Below are positions 36,952-48,836 of a stretch of 64,000 nucleotides of DNA, in pieces. The stretch is taken from positions 11,714,016 through 11,778,015 of the forward strand of contig NC_135218.1 in NCBI RefSeq assembly GCF_052324685.1. The letters run 5' to 3'. Positions within the stretch are counted from its first letter, which is position 1, and every line of letters begins with the position of its first letter. This stretch comes from Brachyhypopomus gauderio. Lineage: Eukaryota; Chordata; Actinopteri; Gymnotiformes; Hypopomidae. Made by a program: the position numbers and the translations under genes. The notes beneath the pieces are model-generated. The model searched no databases, was not told the DNA's origin, and worked only from the letters and a program-made list of their open reading frames with translations.

Positions 36952-37829
36952 TACCTGCACAGGCTGTGACTGGCTGCTGTGTTTCAGGATAAACACAGAG
37001 CAATAGGAGGAATCATGGTAACTCTCAGACAAACCCAGACTGAACTCTGCATCCCCTCAAATACACATTAACATTCACCTCCATCTGGCCTATAGCTCAA
37101 GTTATATATATGCTGAAGTTACCAAGCTCTGTCTTGTCAATAATTTAGGAATACAGTAATCACAAAACCAAAACAAAGCAAACAACACAAAACAAAACAT
37201 AAAGACAAAGAAGCAGAAACAGAAAAAAAACAAGTAGAGAACAGAGTTCACATCGAGATTTTTATAGCTGAATACCTAGATTCTGCATTTTGTCAGGTAG
37301 ATAGTTAACATTAGTGCGTTTTAGTTAACATTACTAGATGAAATCGCGGAAACGACGATGGAGATTAAATGTGGTAGTGCATTGGCGCCCCCTTCTTTCA
37401 AGAAAAACATTGAAAAACAAAATTATCAATATTTTGGGAGTTATTTCAGGCCCTTAGATTATAAGATAATTTGTACTTTATATACTGTTATTCATTTGTT
37501 ATTTAGAATCACTGTTATTTGAAAGAACTGACTATTGACATTCTCGTAATGGCTTCTAAATTGATCATATTTGAACGTAACAGTTCTACAGACGCTTTTA
37601 TTTTGAAATTTGGTTGGGTCACACTACTTCCGTATTGAAAAGTCACCAAACAACATGGAGATAACAGTAGAAAGTGTGCGTCCTTTAGTGGACTAATAAT
37701 AGTGTTATTTTGAAATATTGATATTTTTAGCAACTGTTCAGGTAACCGCCATACACTGCGACAAATTATCTGTAGCCACTACCAGGTATTATCTGAATAA
37801 GCAAGACATTAACGTATATGTGCCCGAAA
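36952..37829. other. Upstream flank of hemk1
   Basis: No TATA box or CpG island is evident near the hemk1 start. The segment 37,520-37,700 contains a minus-strand 72-codon frame without homology that I can recognise. Confidence 0.35.
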
Positions 37830-40800
37830 ATGAATGGCATTCTTAAACTTGCTATAAATCAACTAAGAAGGGAAATTACCAAGCAAGAGGTAAGATATCA
37901 GTTATGAGCAGAGTGTAACTTGCATTGTCTTGCTGGGAACAACCAATTAATAAACAGTACAAATAAACTTTTCTGCTACACGATGATATATTTTTTACGG
38001 AATTATTTATTTTTTGTCATACAACAAAGTGTAGTATAATTCATTATATAACAAAATACGTTTGGATTTTAGACTTTACACATCTATCTCTGTGTGTAGA
38101 TGTGCTGGCCCTAGCATTTTTTAATGTATAGCAATATTCTCTCAATAATGCGCATAGAAAGATTTCATACATTTAAAAATGCAGATCAGAGTACTTTTCA
38201 GATGTGAAATCAAGGTATAGTAGCACAGTATTTGTTTAACGTGAAGTTCGCATTTGGGACATAAATGCAAAAAGCTGCTTCTTGATTTGATAAGCAATCA
38301 CTATTTTTATTATCTGTACTTTTGCAGGCTTTGGTCAAATTATCCTGTCGAGCTGTAGGTGGCGCTGTTGTCCCTCGTGCAGACGACGGTGTTACAGGAG
38401 AGGAGGCAGTGAGTCTGTGGTCTCAGCACTTCCTGCAGCATGGAGTCTCTGAGCCTCTCCTCTCCAGTCACTACATCATCGCTCATGTACTTGGAAATAA
38501 AACAGTGAGTCTCCCTCATGCATTTCCCCACGAGTGCCCGTGCAGTGGCGTGGGTTTATTGTTTTTTTTGGATCTCGACCCTAACCCTAACCCCCAGCAC
38601 ACTGGATGTGAAATGAAGCAGTGACTACGATCGTAAGGTCAGAAGGTCAACTCTGATTTGTTTGTATTTGTTTGGGTAAACTCTACAGAAATAATTTGCC
38701 TTTCTGCTCTCTCCCTGCACTCCACTTCACTTTTAGAAGACCATAAATAATAAGAGCATTTACTGCTCTCTTGTTTCTGGCCAGCAGCGCCTGTGCATCA
38801 TAAGAGCGAACACAAGGTCTGGCGTTGATTTGTAGCATTTGGAGACTGTTGCTGTTGTCTTTTAGCACATGGACAAAAAGAATGATAAATAAAGTCAGTA
38901 AAGCAGGCTAATTCAAATGCTAGAATAATTAATCAAAGGCATAACTAAACATTAGGTTTGCTAATCTCTTAAATATGAACTTCTTGTTTAAAATTATTTT
39001 TCTTTATTTGGTTGGTAAGGTAGTTAGTAAGGTATATTATTCAGTAAATTCTGTTAATTATTCAGTAACCACATTGAAACTGTTGTCACTGCTTTGCATC
39101 CACCACTGAATGAATGACAAATGCTTTCAGTCATGAAGAAAAACCTGCTGAGCAGATAAAGAATTCTATGCAAAATGTAGGTAGAGATCAAAAAAGCAAA
39201 GAATGCACTGGCTAAACTCAGTGGGTCAAATCAGTTGTAAATCAAGAGCTGATATCGAACACATTTTTCTGACTCATATTGCAATTGTAAATGAAGTTGC
39301 ACCTGTGTTTTGGAATTAAAGTTCCAGCCCTAAATGTGGAAGGGGCTGGTCTGGGACACCAGACCTCACGGCTGAGCCTTCTGGACATGTTGGGTTCTGG
39401 GACACCAGACCTCACGGCTGAGCGTTCTGGACATGTTGGGTTCTGGGACACCAGACCTCACGGCTGAGCGTTCTGGACATGTTGGGTTCTGGGACACCAG
39501 ACCTCACGGCTGAGCCTTCTGGACGTGTTGGGTTCTGGGACGCCAGACCTCACGGCTGAGCCTTCTGGACGTGTTGGGTTCTGTTACACCATACCTCACA
39601 GCTAAGCCTTCTGGACATTTTGGGTTTTGGGACGCCAGATCTCACAGCTGAGTTTCCTGGACGTGTTGGGTATTGGGAGGCCAGACCTCACGGCTGAGTT
39701 TTCTGGACATGTTGGGTTCTGGGACACCAGAGCTCATGGCTGAGCCTTCTGGATGTGTTGGGTTCTGGGATGCCTGGCCTCATGGCTGACCCTTCTGGAG
39801 GTGTTGTGGGCTTAATTCAGCAAAACTTCAACAAAGGGAGTTTGCCTACCCGTTGACTTCTATGAAGAGCTTGTAGTAGATTCTAGTATGAAGGTAGTGA
39901 GCTAAGTCCTACATGACACTAGTGAAGTCCTCTTCAAAGCTCTAATGGGAAAGGATATTTGATTATATCTTATAGCATGGTGTTACTATGTTTAAAATGC
40001 AGCTCTTTGGAAGTTCTGCATTTTTATTAATTGTTATTCATTGCTACTTTGATGTTAGCTCAGTTAATTGTTCAAGTGAAGATCAAAAGCAGCGTGTTTG
40101 CTACAGTCTGGCAGATAGTACATAAAAACAACTGTAGATTTCTGGGGCAAAATCTTATGTACAGCTGAGATGAACATCTCATACCAGAGTGAAGGAATGT
40201 GGAAGGTGTGTAGGTGGGGAACTGTTCATGGTCAAACCTATGTCACATGATTTGAGACACGGTGGCCCAAGCATGTGTGGGTGTAAGAGGAACTGACTTA
40301 CTTGTTTTTGACACCAGTAGCAGGGCAAAATACAAAATGACACAGAAGCCTTTTATATCAGCCACACCAGTGAATACACTCAGGGGAAGTTTCTTAGTGT
40401 AAATAAACAGCTCCTTAAATTTTCTGTTCATTTTTCTGAATTTTAAATTGATTATTGGTCAGAGATGCCATGCATGTATGAATCTACAGGGTACCTTTGA
40501 AATGTAGACATTGCTTGGCGTCTACGTGGCTTAACAATACAGATATAAATTACATTGATTGAAAGCGAATATTTTGAAAATCAAAACCATGGATGTTTCA
40601 CTGACACAATGTGATGTAATATGGAGTCAAAAAGCAATCATTTTACTGTTCAATTACTTGTGGACACTCCAGACACAGATTGTATGTGAATATAATAATA
40701 ATAATAATAATAATAGAATGAAATGTACACTTATTAACAAGACAACATGCTCTAAGTTTGGTCTAGTCTAATCAGCATATGACTAATCTATTAAGCAACT

Positions 40801-42269
40801 GATGCTTATTCTATTTCTAGCTTGTAAACATTTTTAAACATTAACAATGTATTTTATTGTGGAGGAGTCTGTGTACAAACATACTTTATGCATAGAACCT
40901 CAGGTTTTATTAATAAAACCTCAGACTGTATGCATGAAACCTCAGGCTTTATGTATAAACTTAAGGCTTAAATTTAATTGGTTTGCCTGTCTGAGTCACT
41001 TTTTCATTTTTATAGTTTAGATGAGTGATTCACTGTGTATGTTATCTTTCTGTATTTATCCATTGGGAGGACACATATGCATGTACTCTTTCCAGCAAAC
41101 ATACTGTGACCTAGTCAGGCACAATTACTGCCTGTTTGCTTGGAAACTTCTAGGAATCAAATTATGTTTTCCACCAGTCCCAGTGCTTTGTTTTCCTAAT
41201 TTGTTCTCTCTCTCTCCCTTCCTCCCTCCCTCCCTGTATCTCTTTGTTTATCTGTCTATGGAAGCTGGAGTGTGTGGAGAGAAGAAGACTGAAGGAAACT
41301 CTGACTGATAAGGAGAGAGAGAGTGTTTGGAGATTATGTTCCAGACGTCTCACGAGGTACCACCATTGCTGTTCTGGATGTTTCTGTGTGTACCCTGGTA
41401 GTGTAGTACAGACAGCCCCGTCGACAGGGGGGGACAACCGGGTCTGTTGTCCCGGGCCCTAGGGCCAGGGGGGCCCATCAAAGAGCCCAGCAATTTATTT
41501 TTTATTTAAAGTCTATAATTTTTAAATAATCTTGACATCTTTCATTAATATAAAATTATGTACTCATAATAAGCTCGATGGCTCAAATATATATGTTTTT
41601 TATCTATCTGCATATTTTCCATTAAGTGCATACACCCCCGCCTCCCACTGGAAAATGGTTTGATCCAGCACCGACTGTAGCCGGCCGGTATCCGCCCAAC
41701 AGCGGGAAATACAGTGGTGGGTAGTTAAAGTAAATACAGAAATCTGGAGCGCAGAAAAGAAAGGAAAAACATTTACCTGACGAATTTTAAAGTTGCATTG
41801 TGTTCCAGGTTTGAAAAGTGCTGGAACTTAGGGTAAAGTACTTGAAAATGCTTGAAATTGTAACTACTTCGTTTCACAACAAATAGCTGTCTGACTGAAC
41901 AGTTCTCGTGAAGACGTTAAGATTGGGCGTTTTGAAAATAAACAACCATTAAATAATGTGATAAAAAGCGAATTATTTCGAATCATTTCGAGTATATGTA
42001 TAAATATTTAACTTAAGTAAGTTTAACGTGCTGGAAAATATTGAAATGGACCTTTAAAGTGACGTACACGTGCTTTAATTCCACCTTATAAAGGTTTATG
42101 AACCCTACAAACATGACTGTTCATTGCGCTGAATCTTTCTTGTCCCGGGCCCCAGCAAGACTGTCAACGGGCCTGAGTACAGACACATACTGATAATTAC
42201 ATTATAGGATCTTGAAGAGTGGATTGGAAAGAGTGGAAAATCTTGTCTTAAATCTTGTGGGTTTCATTT

Positions 42270-42321
<52 letters not shown>

Positions 42322-45300
42322 CGTGTGTGTCGGGGGTTGTGTGTGGGGGCTGACATGCTGAACTGTGCTTCAGAATGCCTGTACAGTACGTGATTGAGGA
42401 GTGGGACTTCAGGGACCTGACTCTGAAGATGAGACCTCCAGTGTTCATCCCACGTCCCGAGACAGAGGTCCTGCCTTCCACACACACTCTTCATCCATCC
42501 ACACAGTCTTGATCCATCCCCGACTCAATTCCCGGCATCCTGCAGTTCCCTTCATGGTGTCATCCAACCAAGGATTTTCACATGTAAATGAACTAGAAAT
42601 AAACCCAGGACACTGCGGGACATGAAGAGGAGAAACACGCACGTACACACGGTGTGCATGTCCATGTGTCGGGCTTGTGTGCAGGAGCTGGTTGGCTTGG
42701 TCCTGGAACATCTCCAGTCAGAGCAGATGAAGGCGGGGGGGGAGGCTGCTGTCCTGGAGGTGGGCTGTGGGTCAGGTGCCATCACTCTGAGTCTGCTCCA
42801 CGCTGCCCCTCAGGTTGGGTCCACCACCCTTCAGGATCCTAGTATCCTTTTGCCTCTTGATGTGATAAAGATATATTGAAATATTTCATTCCACATTCAT
42901 GATGTGTGTTAAAGTTGTGGCATATGTTTCCTGTACTTGTATTAGAGAGAAACGTAAGAATAAAACAAATACATAATAATAATAAAGCTAATACATAGTA
43001 ATAAAAACGAATACATAATAAAAAATGTAATAAAAAGCATACTTTTTTATCACCATAATTGTGGTTGTATTTAATGGTTGTATGAAAAATATTAATTCTT
43101 TAATGTACTTTCTCTAAGCTCAAGGCCATTGCGTTGGACAGAAGTCATGAAGCAGTGTGTTTAACAGAAGAAAATGCGAACAGGTGGTTATAACCTCTGG
43201 ATGTGGGGGTGAGTACATGCATGTGATAAGGTTTCACTGATGAAAATATACTGTGTGTGTTTTTTTCTTGGTTTTTTTGTAACAGATTGGGTCTTCAGGA
43301 CAGACTGGAAGTTCGTAAATTAGATATTATGAGTGGTAAGTGGATTAAGTACATGACATGCTGTTGCATTTGTGTAGACTGTGATGAAAGGTTGGATTCC
43401 TTTCCTCTTTCCTGCTACTAATCCTATCGGTAATTCCTGTCACTAACCACTGAAAGACAAAGGCTCTATTTTAGCAGATAGGATCAAGGAAGCATTTCTT
43501 TTTTCCATGGTTCTCATATAACAGACTTTTGTCTGGTCTTTCAGACACTACGGTTCTCGTATTTAACTATTTATAATATTAACATGTGAAAAAAAAGATG
43601 TAGTCAATATATCATTTCACTTCTTTGAAATTATATTATTCAATAATATAATTTATTATATTATTTTATTTTTTCTTTATTTTAAAATAGAAATTGATAA
43701 GACACTTGAATAATCTTATAATGGAAGTATTAGATATACCGGTTACATGCCTGATTTCACTTGCTAGGATGTTTTCTTGAAGTAAAAGGACCACTGTCCC
43801 ACCTGACCACTGTCCCGCCTGACCACTGTCCCGCCTGACCACTGTCCTGGATGCATTTGAGTGGTCACACTGTTGCAGTGACCAGAGCCTGTTGGCATGT
43901 CTGTTCTGTGCATTAACACTGCCAGCTTTGAAAATACTGTGTTTCAATGTGTGTGGGTGTATGTGTCCTATTCGCAGATGCGGGGTTGATGGTGAGGGAC
44001 TACAGTCCTGTTGACGTGCTTGTTAGTAATCCACCCTACCTGTTCACTGAGGATATGACGTCTCTGGAAGCAGAGATACTTAGGTATACACACAATGGAC
44101 CACACGTATATGGACTAAGACATTTAGTGACTGATACATAAACATTCAGATGTACTTCCAGTGCCTACATAAATGAGCCTCTGTGATCCTCTGTACAGGT
44201 TTGAAGACCACTCAGCGTTGGACGGTGGTTTGGATGGAATGTCAATAATCAGACAGATTCTAGCTGTAGCACCACAACTCCTAACCACTGATGGGTAAGA
44301 ATGTATCTGTGTGTGTGTGTGTGTGTTCAGGTGGGATGCGTTTGTGTGTGTGTGTGGTTTTTAAACGAGCCTTCTGGTAGGTCTGTTACACAATGAACAT
44401 GAGCTTGTGTCTGTGGCCTCGAAGAGCAGTGGTGTATAAATAGCATGCTCAAATCTCGCTAAGGAGCTTTCCCAGCACTTCTAAAACACTTCAGGGAATC
44501 CGGTACCACTCACAGAGTATTCCAGGGACCGGGAGTCTTTCTCACTAATTCCCCCTACGGCAAACACAATGATGAAGAGTTTTCAGTAGACTTTGACAGT
44601 TAAAAAGCAAGGCTTGTGAAACACATCTTCTGTTCCGATGACATTGAGAATTTTAAAGAGGGGCTAACCCCCCGTTGGAGGTGTAATAAGCTTGGAACAC
44701 TTGTGTTGAGGAGAAAGTATTTGAACGTGTGCAGAAGTGTCATGTTCTCTGTGGTACTTTTCAAACATTTCTTTGTGTGTATGACCTAGTATACATTTAT
44801 TACTGTGGACTAGTTAATTCGCTTAAGCTTCTAAGATCTACTTTTCATTCGTGTTGTGTCTTCTATATAATTTAACCAAAAAGCCATCATACTTAATTCC
44901 TCTGATTTTGACCCCATATTGTATTTAAGACCTTCTTTCTGATAAAAAAAAAATCAACCTCAAACATGAATTTTTTCGGGTGTCGTTTCTTCACTCTTTT
45001 GTCTGTCTCTGCCTCCCTCTCAGTCGGGTGTTTTTGGAGGTAGACCCACGCCATCCCCCTCTCATAAAGAGCCTTGTAGAGGAACAGATAGAAGGACTGC
45101 AGTATGTGGGAACAAGCTATGATCTTACCACCAGGTCAGAATGACTAAAAATCACACTTTTAATGTAATAATAGGTGTGTGTATTGAGTATATAGGTATA
45201 TTTATCCTGAAACTATGTTATGTTGCATTATGTTACTGCAGCCAAACCAGACATTTGAAAACATCTTCATCAACTAGTGTTAAATATTTGCACCATCCTT

Positions 45301-45726
45301 TCTGGTAGTGTTTCCCAACTAACATTTTTGAGAAATGTTTGGTTGTGCTGTGTGCTGCCCATGACTCTGCACAAGTGTCATATGAGGCCAGTTTTGTGTG
45401 ACAGCTCCTTAGATTAGCACCCTTGAGACGCACCATCTTGCAGAGGTCTCAGTGACTCCTAGAAACACCTGCAGAATGATGCAATAACGTACACCTTTAC
45501 ACCACACATGGTTTATTTAAATCCACCAGCCAATAAATAGAATTATTATTATTTCTACGCAAAAACAACTCCCTTCCAAATTCCTGGTTTTCTCATAACA
45601 TTATTAGATAATATTCTCCAGTGTCTAACTGTACGGATGAGCACCACTGCATTGATTCTGTGTTGTTGTTGTTGTTGTTGTTTTTCTAGGCCACGGTTCT
45701 GTGTCCTAAAGAAGAATACTAGGTAG
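37830..45726 (+). CDS. hemk1: HemK methyltransferase family member 1 (eleven exons)
   Basis: Mitochondrial PrmC-type enzyme that N5-methylates the glutamine of the GGQ motif in peptide-release factors, using S-adenosylmethionine. Coding exons: 37830-37889, 38328-38504, 41265-41356, 42374-42467, 42685-42813, 43119-43183, 43286-43335, 43978-44083, 44199-44294, 45024-45134, 45690-45726. They join in frame to 338 residues plus TAG, the human length. Residues about 110-130 contain [11 protein letters not shown]. The SAM-binding loop [10 protein letters not shown] lies in exon 5, and the catalytic NPPY (VSNPPYLF) in exon 8. Exon 9 gives EDHSALDGG and exon 10 FLEVDPRHP. All acceptors end in AG; the donor after exon 4 (GAG|GTCCTG) is weak. 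The short first exon could differ. The gene faces cish tail to tail, as in mammals. Introns hold a 46-bp minisatellite and a hAT element. Confidence 0.9.
39350..39810. repeat. 46-bp minisatellite in hemk1 intron 2
   Basis: About ten copies of a 46-bp unit (CCAGACCTCACGGCTGAG and TTCTGGACATGTTGGG). The first copies are near identical; later ones diverge toward 39,800. Confidence 0.9.
41413..42175. mobile_element. Non-autonomous hAT element in hemk1 intron 3
   Basis: A 763-bp element with inverted ends (CAGCCCCGTCGACAG and CTGTCAACGGGCCTG), extended inward by matching GTCCCGGGCCC blocks. It is flanked by the 8-bp duplication AGTACAGA (41,405-41,412 and 42,176-42,183). The interior is AT-rich and non-coding. 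It sits between exons 3 and 4 without touching splice sites. Confidence 0.85.
42273..42330. repeat. (GT)n microsatellite in hemk1 intron 3
   Basis: About 25 TG dinucleotides only some 40-100 bp before the exon 4 acceptor at 42,373; length change here could affect splicing. Confidence 0.9.
43796..43857. repeat. 16-bp tandem repeat in hemk1 intron 7
   Basis: Four copies of CCACTGTCCCGCCTGA or a close variant. Confidence 0.85.
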
Positions 45727-46439
45727 TCTGTTGAAGGCCGGGTGTCTGAGTGGTCGCTTCGGGGTTAGAGCTATAGACTGTGTAAGAGTGAAGTCCAGGC
45801 TGAAAGAGCAGGGGAGATGACGCACACCGCGGAGGAGAGCTGATATGCCTGTCTGGATGGACTCTGAGGATTTGTTTTACTGGCCTTCTGCTGGGGTCCA
45901 AGGCATGCACCCCCCCCCCCCCCCCCCCCCAGTACTGATCATTCTAGAGCTGAGAATGGTGCAGATTGTAATTCTACAATTTTACAGTGAAATTGCAGAC
46001 CAGCCATGTGACTCCATGTTACTTTTTTTATCATGAAGGGTACTAGACGATGCAAATGCATAAAAAAAAATTTATACTTTGAAGCTATGATAACTAAGGT
46101 ACTTAGCAGGGGTTTCCAAGCCCTGGAGAGTTGCACAGTTTTGTTACAACCCTGAACTAGCACACCTGCTTCTGATACTGAGAAGCTACTGAAGGACTTT
46201 ATAACCTGCATCAGGTGTGTTGGATTAGAGTTGGAACTGAATTCTACAGGGCAGCAGATCACCAGCACTGCGCTTGTCCACCCATATTCAACAGCTTTTT
46301 ATAGTAGCCATCACTGGACTTTATGCAAAAGTCCAGTTTCTATGGAAATAAGCACCGCCGATATTCCCATGGCTGCTTTGCTTCCTGAGTGAGGTCATCA
46401 TCCTGTTCCTTTGACCCGGCTGTGCGTTCCATGGTGCTT
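45727..46439. other. Intergenic space between convergent hemk1 and cish
   Basis: Contains 3' untranslated sequence of both genes and a poly-C run of about 22 bases at 45,909-45,930. No canonical AATAAA was found immediately after the hemk1 stop. Confidence 0.5.
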
Positions 46440-46930
46440 TCACAGATGGAAAGGGTAGTTCTGCAGATACTCGAGGAGTGGGTTTGGTAGAGGCAGCATT
46501 TTGGGGCACTTGGTGGCTCTGTTGATGGCCAGTCGTGTAAGATGCTGTAAGGAGGGAAAGGCTTGAGGCCTGTTCAGTGGGCGTTTGAGCTTGAGAAATA
46601 CGCTGCAGTCCGGAGGCGCCGGTGGGGCCGTGGCGTCGCTCTCGTCCTCGCCCGCCCCCTCCTTGCCCTTCCCGGAGCCCACATAGTGCTGCACGAGGCT
46701 GGGCACGTTGGGGAAAGAGTGGAGCCGTGGCCTGGCCGGAGAGCTGGAGTCCAGGCGGAAGCGCCCGCGGCTGTACTCAATGCGGACATTGGTGGGTCCG
46801 CGGACTGTTTTGACGGACAGGGTCAGCATGTAGAGCGGGTGACTGCTGTCCCGAACAAGGAATGTGCCCTCTGGTGCCCCCTGCAGGACGGAATGGGCCT
46901 CACCAGCAGTGATGGCACCCCAGTACCATC
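46440..46930 (-). CDS. cish: cish last coding exon (SH2 domain and SOCS box)
   Basis: Cytokine-inducible SH2 protein is a STAT5-induced feedback inhibitor. Its SH2 domain binds phosphotyrosines of activated cytokine receptors, and its SOCS box recruits the elongin B/C ubiquitin ligase. The minus strand starts after an acceptor (CCCAG|GATGG at 46,930, preceded by a pyrimidine tract). It reads WYWGAITAGEAHSVLQG, then EGTFLVRDSSHP with the phosphotyrosine-binding arginine, and TLSVKT.RGPTNVRIEY. A low-complexity Gly/Glu/Asp/Pro loop follows, then a SOCS box with SLQHLTRLAINR and the terminal LPLPNPLLEYLQNYPF, ending in TGA. This matches CISH end to end. The exon needs one base from the preceding exon, which is not found between here and exon 1. 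Confidence 0.88.
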
Positions 46931-47305
46931 CTGGGAAAAAGAAAAAAAAGTGTAACCATTAATCACTAGTACTGAAGGAGAGAACACGAATTATGTTAAA
47001 CAGTAATGGCGATCTTTCACCATTCAATTTCCATGTCTCTGCTGGTTGTGTGATGCGATTGTATTCTAGACTCTAGATAACACTCATAACACTCATATGT
47101 GTGCTGTGCCATTGTTTCTTAACACATTGTTGAGAAAATAAGTTTTTTGCTTAGCAATAATATTAGCAATAGTATATTTTGCTCATTAGTATGTGTGATA
47201 TTAAAATTAGATATGATTGCTGCATGATATGTTTTAAAGCTATACATTTTGAGAAGGGCAATTCAGCTTTTAGTTGCATCAGAAAATTCAATGGTCTAAG
47301 ACAAG

Positions 47306-47653
47306 TGTTAGACTCTTGTGAAGTGTCTGTGAAATATGTTCTACACTGATAAGCTCCACAGAAGGTGAATAGCAACAATTGCCTGTAATGACACCTTATC
47401 AGGCTGAGACACTGGGACCATGGAAGAGCACTGAGGGGGTGGAGCCATACCATATATAACTTACATGTTACTAGTAACTTTCAGATCTCTCTGGTGTACA
47501 TGTTTGGTGTGTGTGAGATCTCCTGAGATATATCTTAGTTATAATAAAGGCCTTTTGATATTGCTATAAATTTGGTCTGTTGTTCCTGACATCCTCCTCT
47601 GCATCAACGAACACGCTGGGCTAAAGTGGTTCAAAGAAGTGTCCAGCCCAACA
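47306..47653 (+). mobile_element. Putative solo LTR inside cish
   Basis: The 348-bp segment starts TGTTAG and ends CCAACA, is flanked by near-matching 5-bp repeats (ACAAG and ACATG), and contains a TATA-like CATATATAA (about 47,450) followed about 90 bp later by AATAAA (about 47,542). This U3-R-U5-like layout suggests a solo LTR in plus orientation. No internal retroelement genes are present. Identification rests on structure only. Confidence 0.45.
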
Positions 47654-47854
47654 ACATGTACATCTAGCTGTAAATGTCCTCGCTTGTATGAATTTTAAAA
47701 CGATCTGGTGTTTGCCTGAGCATGTCAAGGGTTTGTACCTGATGCATCAAGATAACAGAATGTGCTGCCATGTGGCTTTAGTAATTATTACATTTAAAAT
47801 TTAACTAGGCTTCTCATATCTTTCCATTCAAACGTAAAATACAGATGTACTCAC

Positions 47855-47874
47855 CCCTGGACGCAGAGAATCAT
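47855..47874 (-). CDS. cish: cish first coding exon
   Basis: From ATG at 47,874 the minus strand encodes MILCVQ plus two bases of a glycine codon, followed by a strong donor (GG|GTGAGT). Vertebrate CISH begins MVLCVQG with a splice at this glycine, so this is the cish start exon. It ends in phase 2, whereas the last exon requires phase 1 from its predecessor. The two visible exons therefore cannot be joined directly in frame and a middle exon is needed. Confidence 0.75.
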
Positions 47875-48192
47875 CGTGAGAATCGAGCCTACAATCTGAT
47901 TCCTAAACGATTTCAAAGTTATTGTGGCTGTTGTTGCCGTTAGTTCAAAATTCACTACGACCGCGTTTCTTCTTCACGCCTAAACGATCCTCGGTACCAC
48001 GCTGTCAACTCCCTTGTGAAAATGACCCACGTTATAAAAGGACGCTTTAAATAATTACAAAAGGATCTAAACTGCATGAATCGGCAGCATACATGGTTTG
48101 GGCAAATGAAAGGTGTCACGCCAGTTAATATCCTAAACCCCAACACGGTAGGGTTTGGCTTGTTCAGTTCGACTGAATTCCAGCGACGGCGT

Positions 48193-48201
48193 TTCTCAGA
48201 A
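48193..48201. promoter_or_regulatory. STAT-type site upstream of cish
   Basis: TTCTCAGAA fits the TTCNNNGAA palindrome bound by STAT5 and lies about 320 bp upstream of the cish start codon. CISH promoters in other vertebrates are driven by STAT5 sites. A single short motif can occur by chance. Confidence 0.4.
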
Positions 48202-48463
48202 CCAGCGCGTGTACCAGCTCCTCTGACGCGCTCGGCAGCCAGTCCCACAGACCGTGTGAATCTTTATTTCTAGGATACTACTTCATATCGTGTTTTTTTA
48301 CAAGCTCAGAAGACTTCAGCATGGTTTTCTTACAGTGTGGGACCCTGCTTGAGTTTTTTTTTTTTATAGATAATGATACGATTGCGGGTATTACCTAGGG
48401 ATTTGCCGCGAAAACGTTCTAAGAATTTCCAGGCATAGAGAGAAGGTACAGTAGAGGTATAGA

Positions 48464-48662
48464 GGCAGGTAGCCTGCCGTAAAAAGCACCCCCTTGTAAC
48501 TCGGTCTTTGTTGATGGTAGGTCAAATTCACTTTAGAGTTACATAGTTAAGACCAATTCTTGTTGATTCTATGAGTTTCATGCATGTAGCACCACTGTAG
48601 CCAAATTGGGGGGGGGGGTGTCTTTTACGGCAGGTGGCCTGCCGTAAATAGCACCCCCTTAT
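48464..48662. mobile_element. Short MITE with CCTGCCGTAAA ends, plus partial second copy
   Basis: CCTGCCGTAAAAAGCACCCCC near 48,475 is mirrored by GGGGGGTGTCTTTTACGGCAGG near 48,612-48,633. It is followed at once by another GCCTGCCGTAAA start at 48,636. The abutting ends make a perfect small hairpin (TTTACGGCAGG/CCTGCCGTAAA). Confidence 0.6.
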
Positions 48663-48836
48663 AGCTCTCACTTTTTGTTTGAATGTTGTTGATTCTAGCT
48701 CAAAATAATTGTAGCCATATAGACACAACCAACCAGCTTTACAGATGCAACACCATAACTTTAATATAAAATGTATATGCATGTCAGTTAGAAAATACAG
48801 AATAATAATTTTATAATTATATCTCAGTATTAAATA

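Noticed and set aside
36667-37032. Frames reading HTHTHTHT or VCVCVC
   Set aside because: Translation of the GT microsatellite.
45733-45800. tRNA-like A-box (TGTCTGAGTGG) after hemk1
   Set aside because: No matching B-box, no cloverleaf and no 3' partner; at best a very old tRNA-derived SINE fragment.
47163-47453. 96-codon minus frame as a possible missing cish exon
   Set aside because: Its sequence bears no similarity to the CISH middle exon, and it lies largely in the LTR-like segment.
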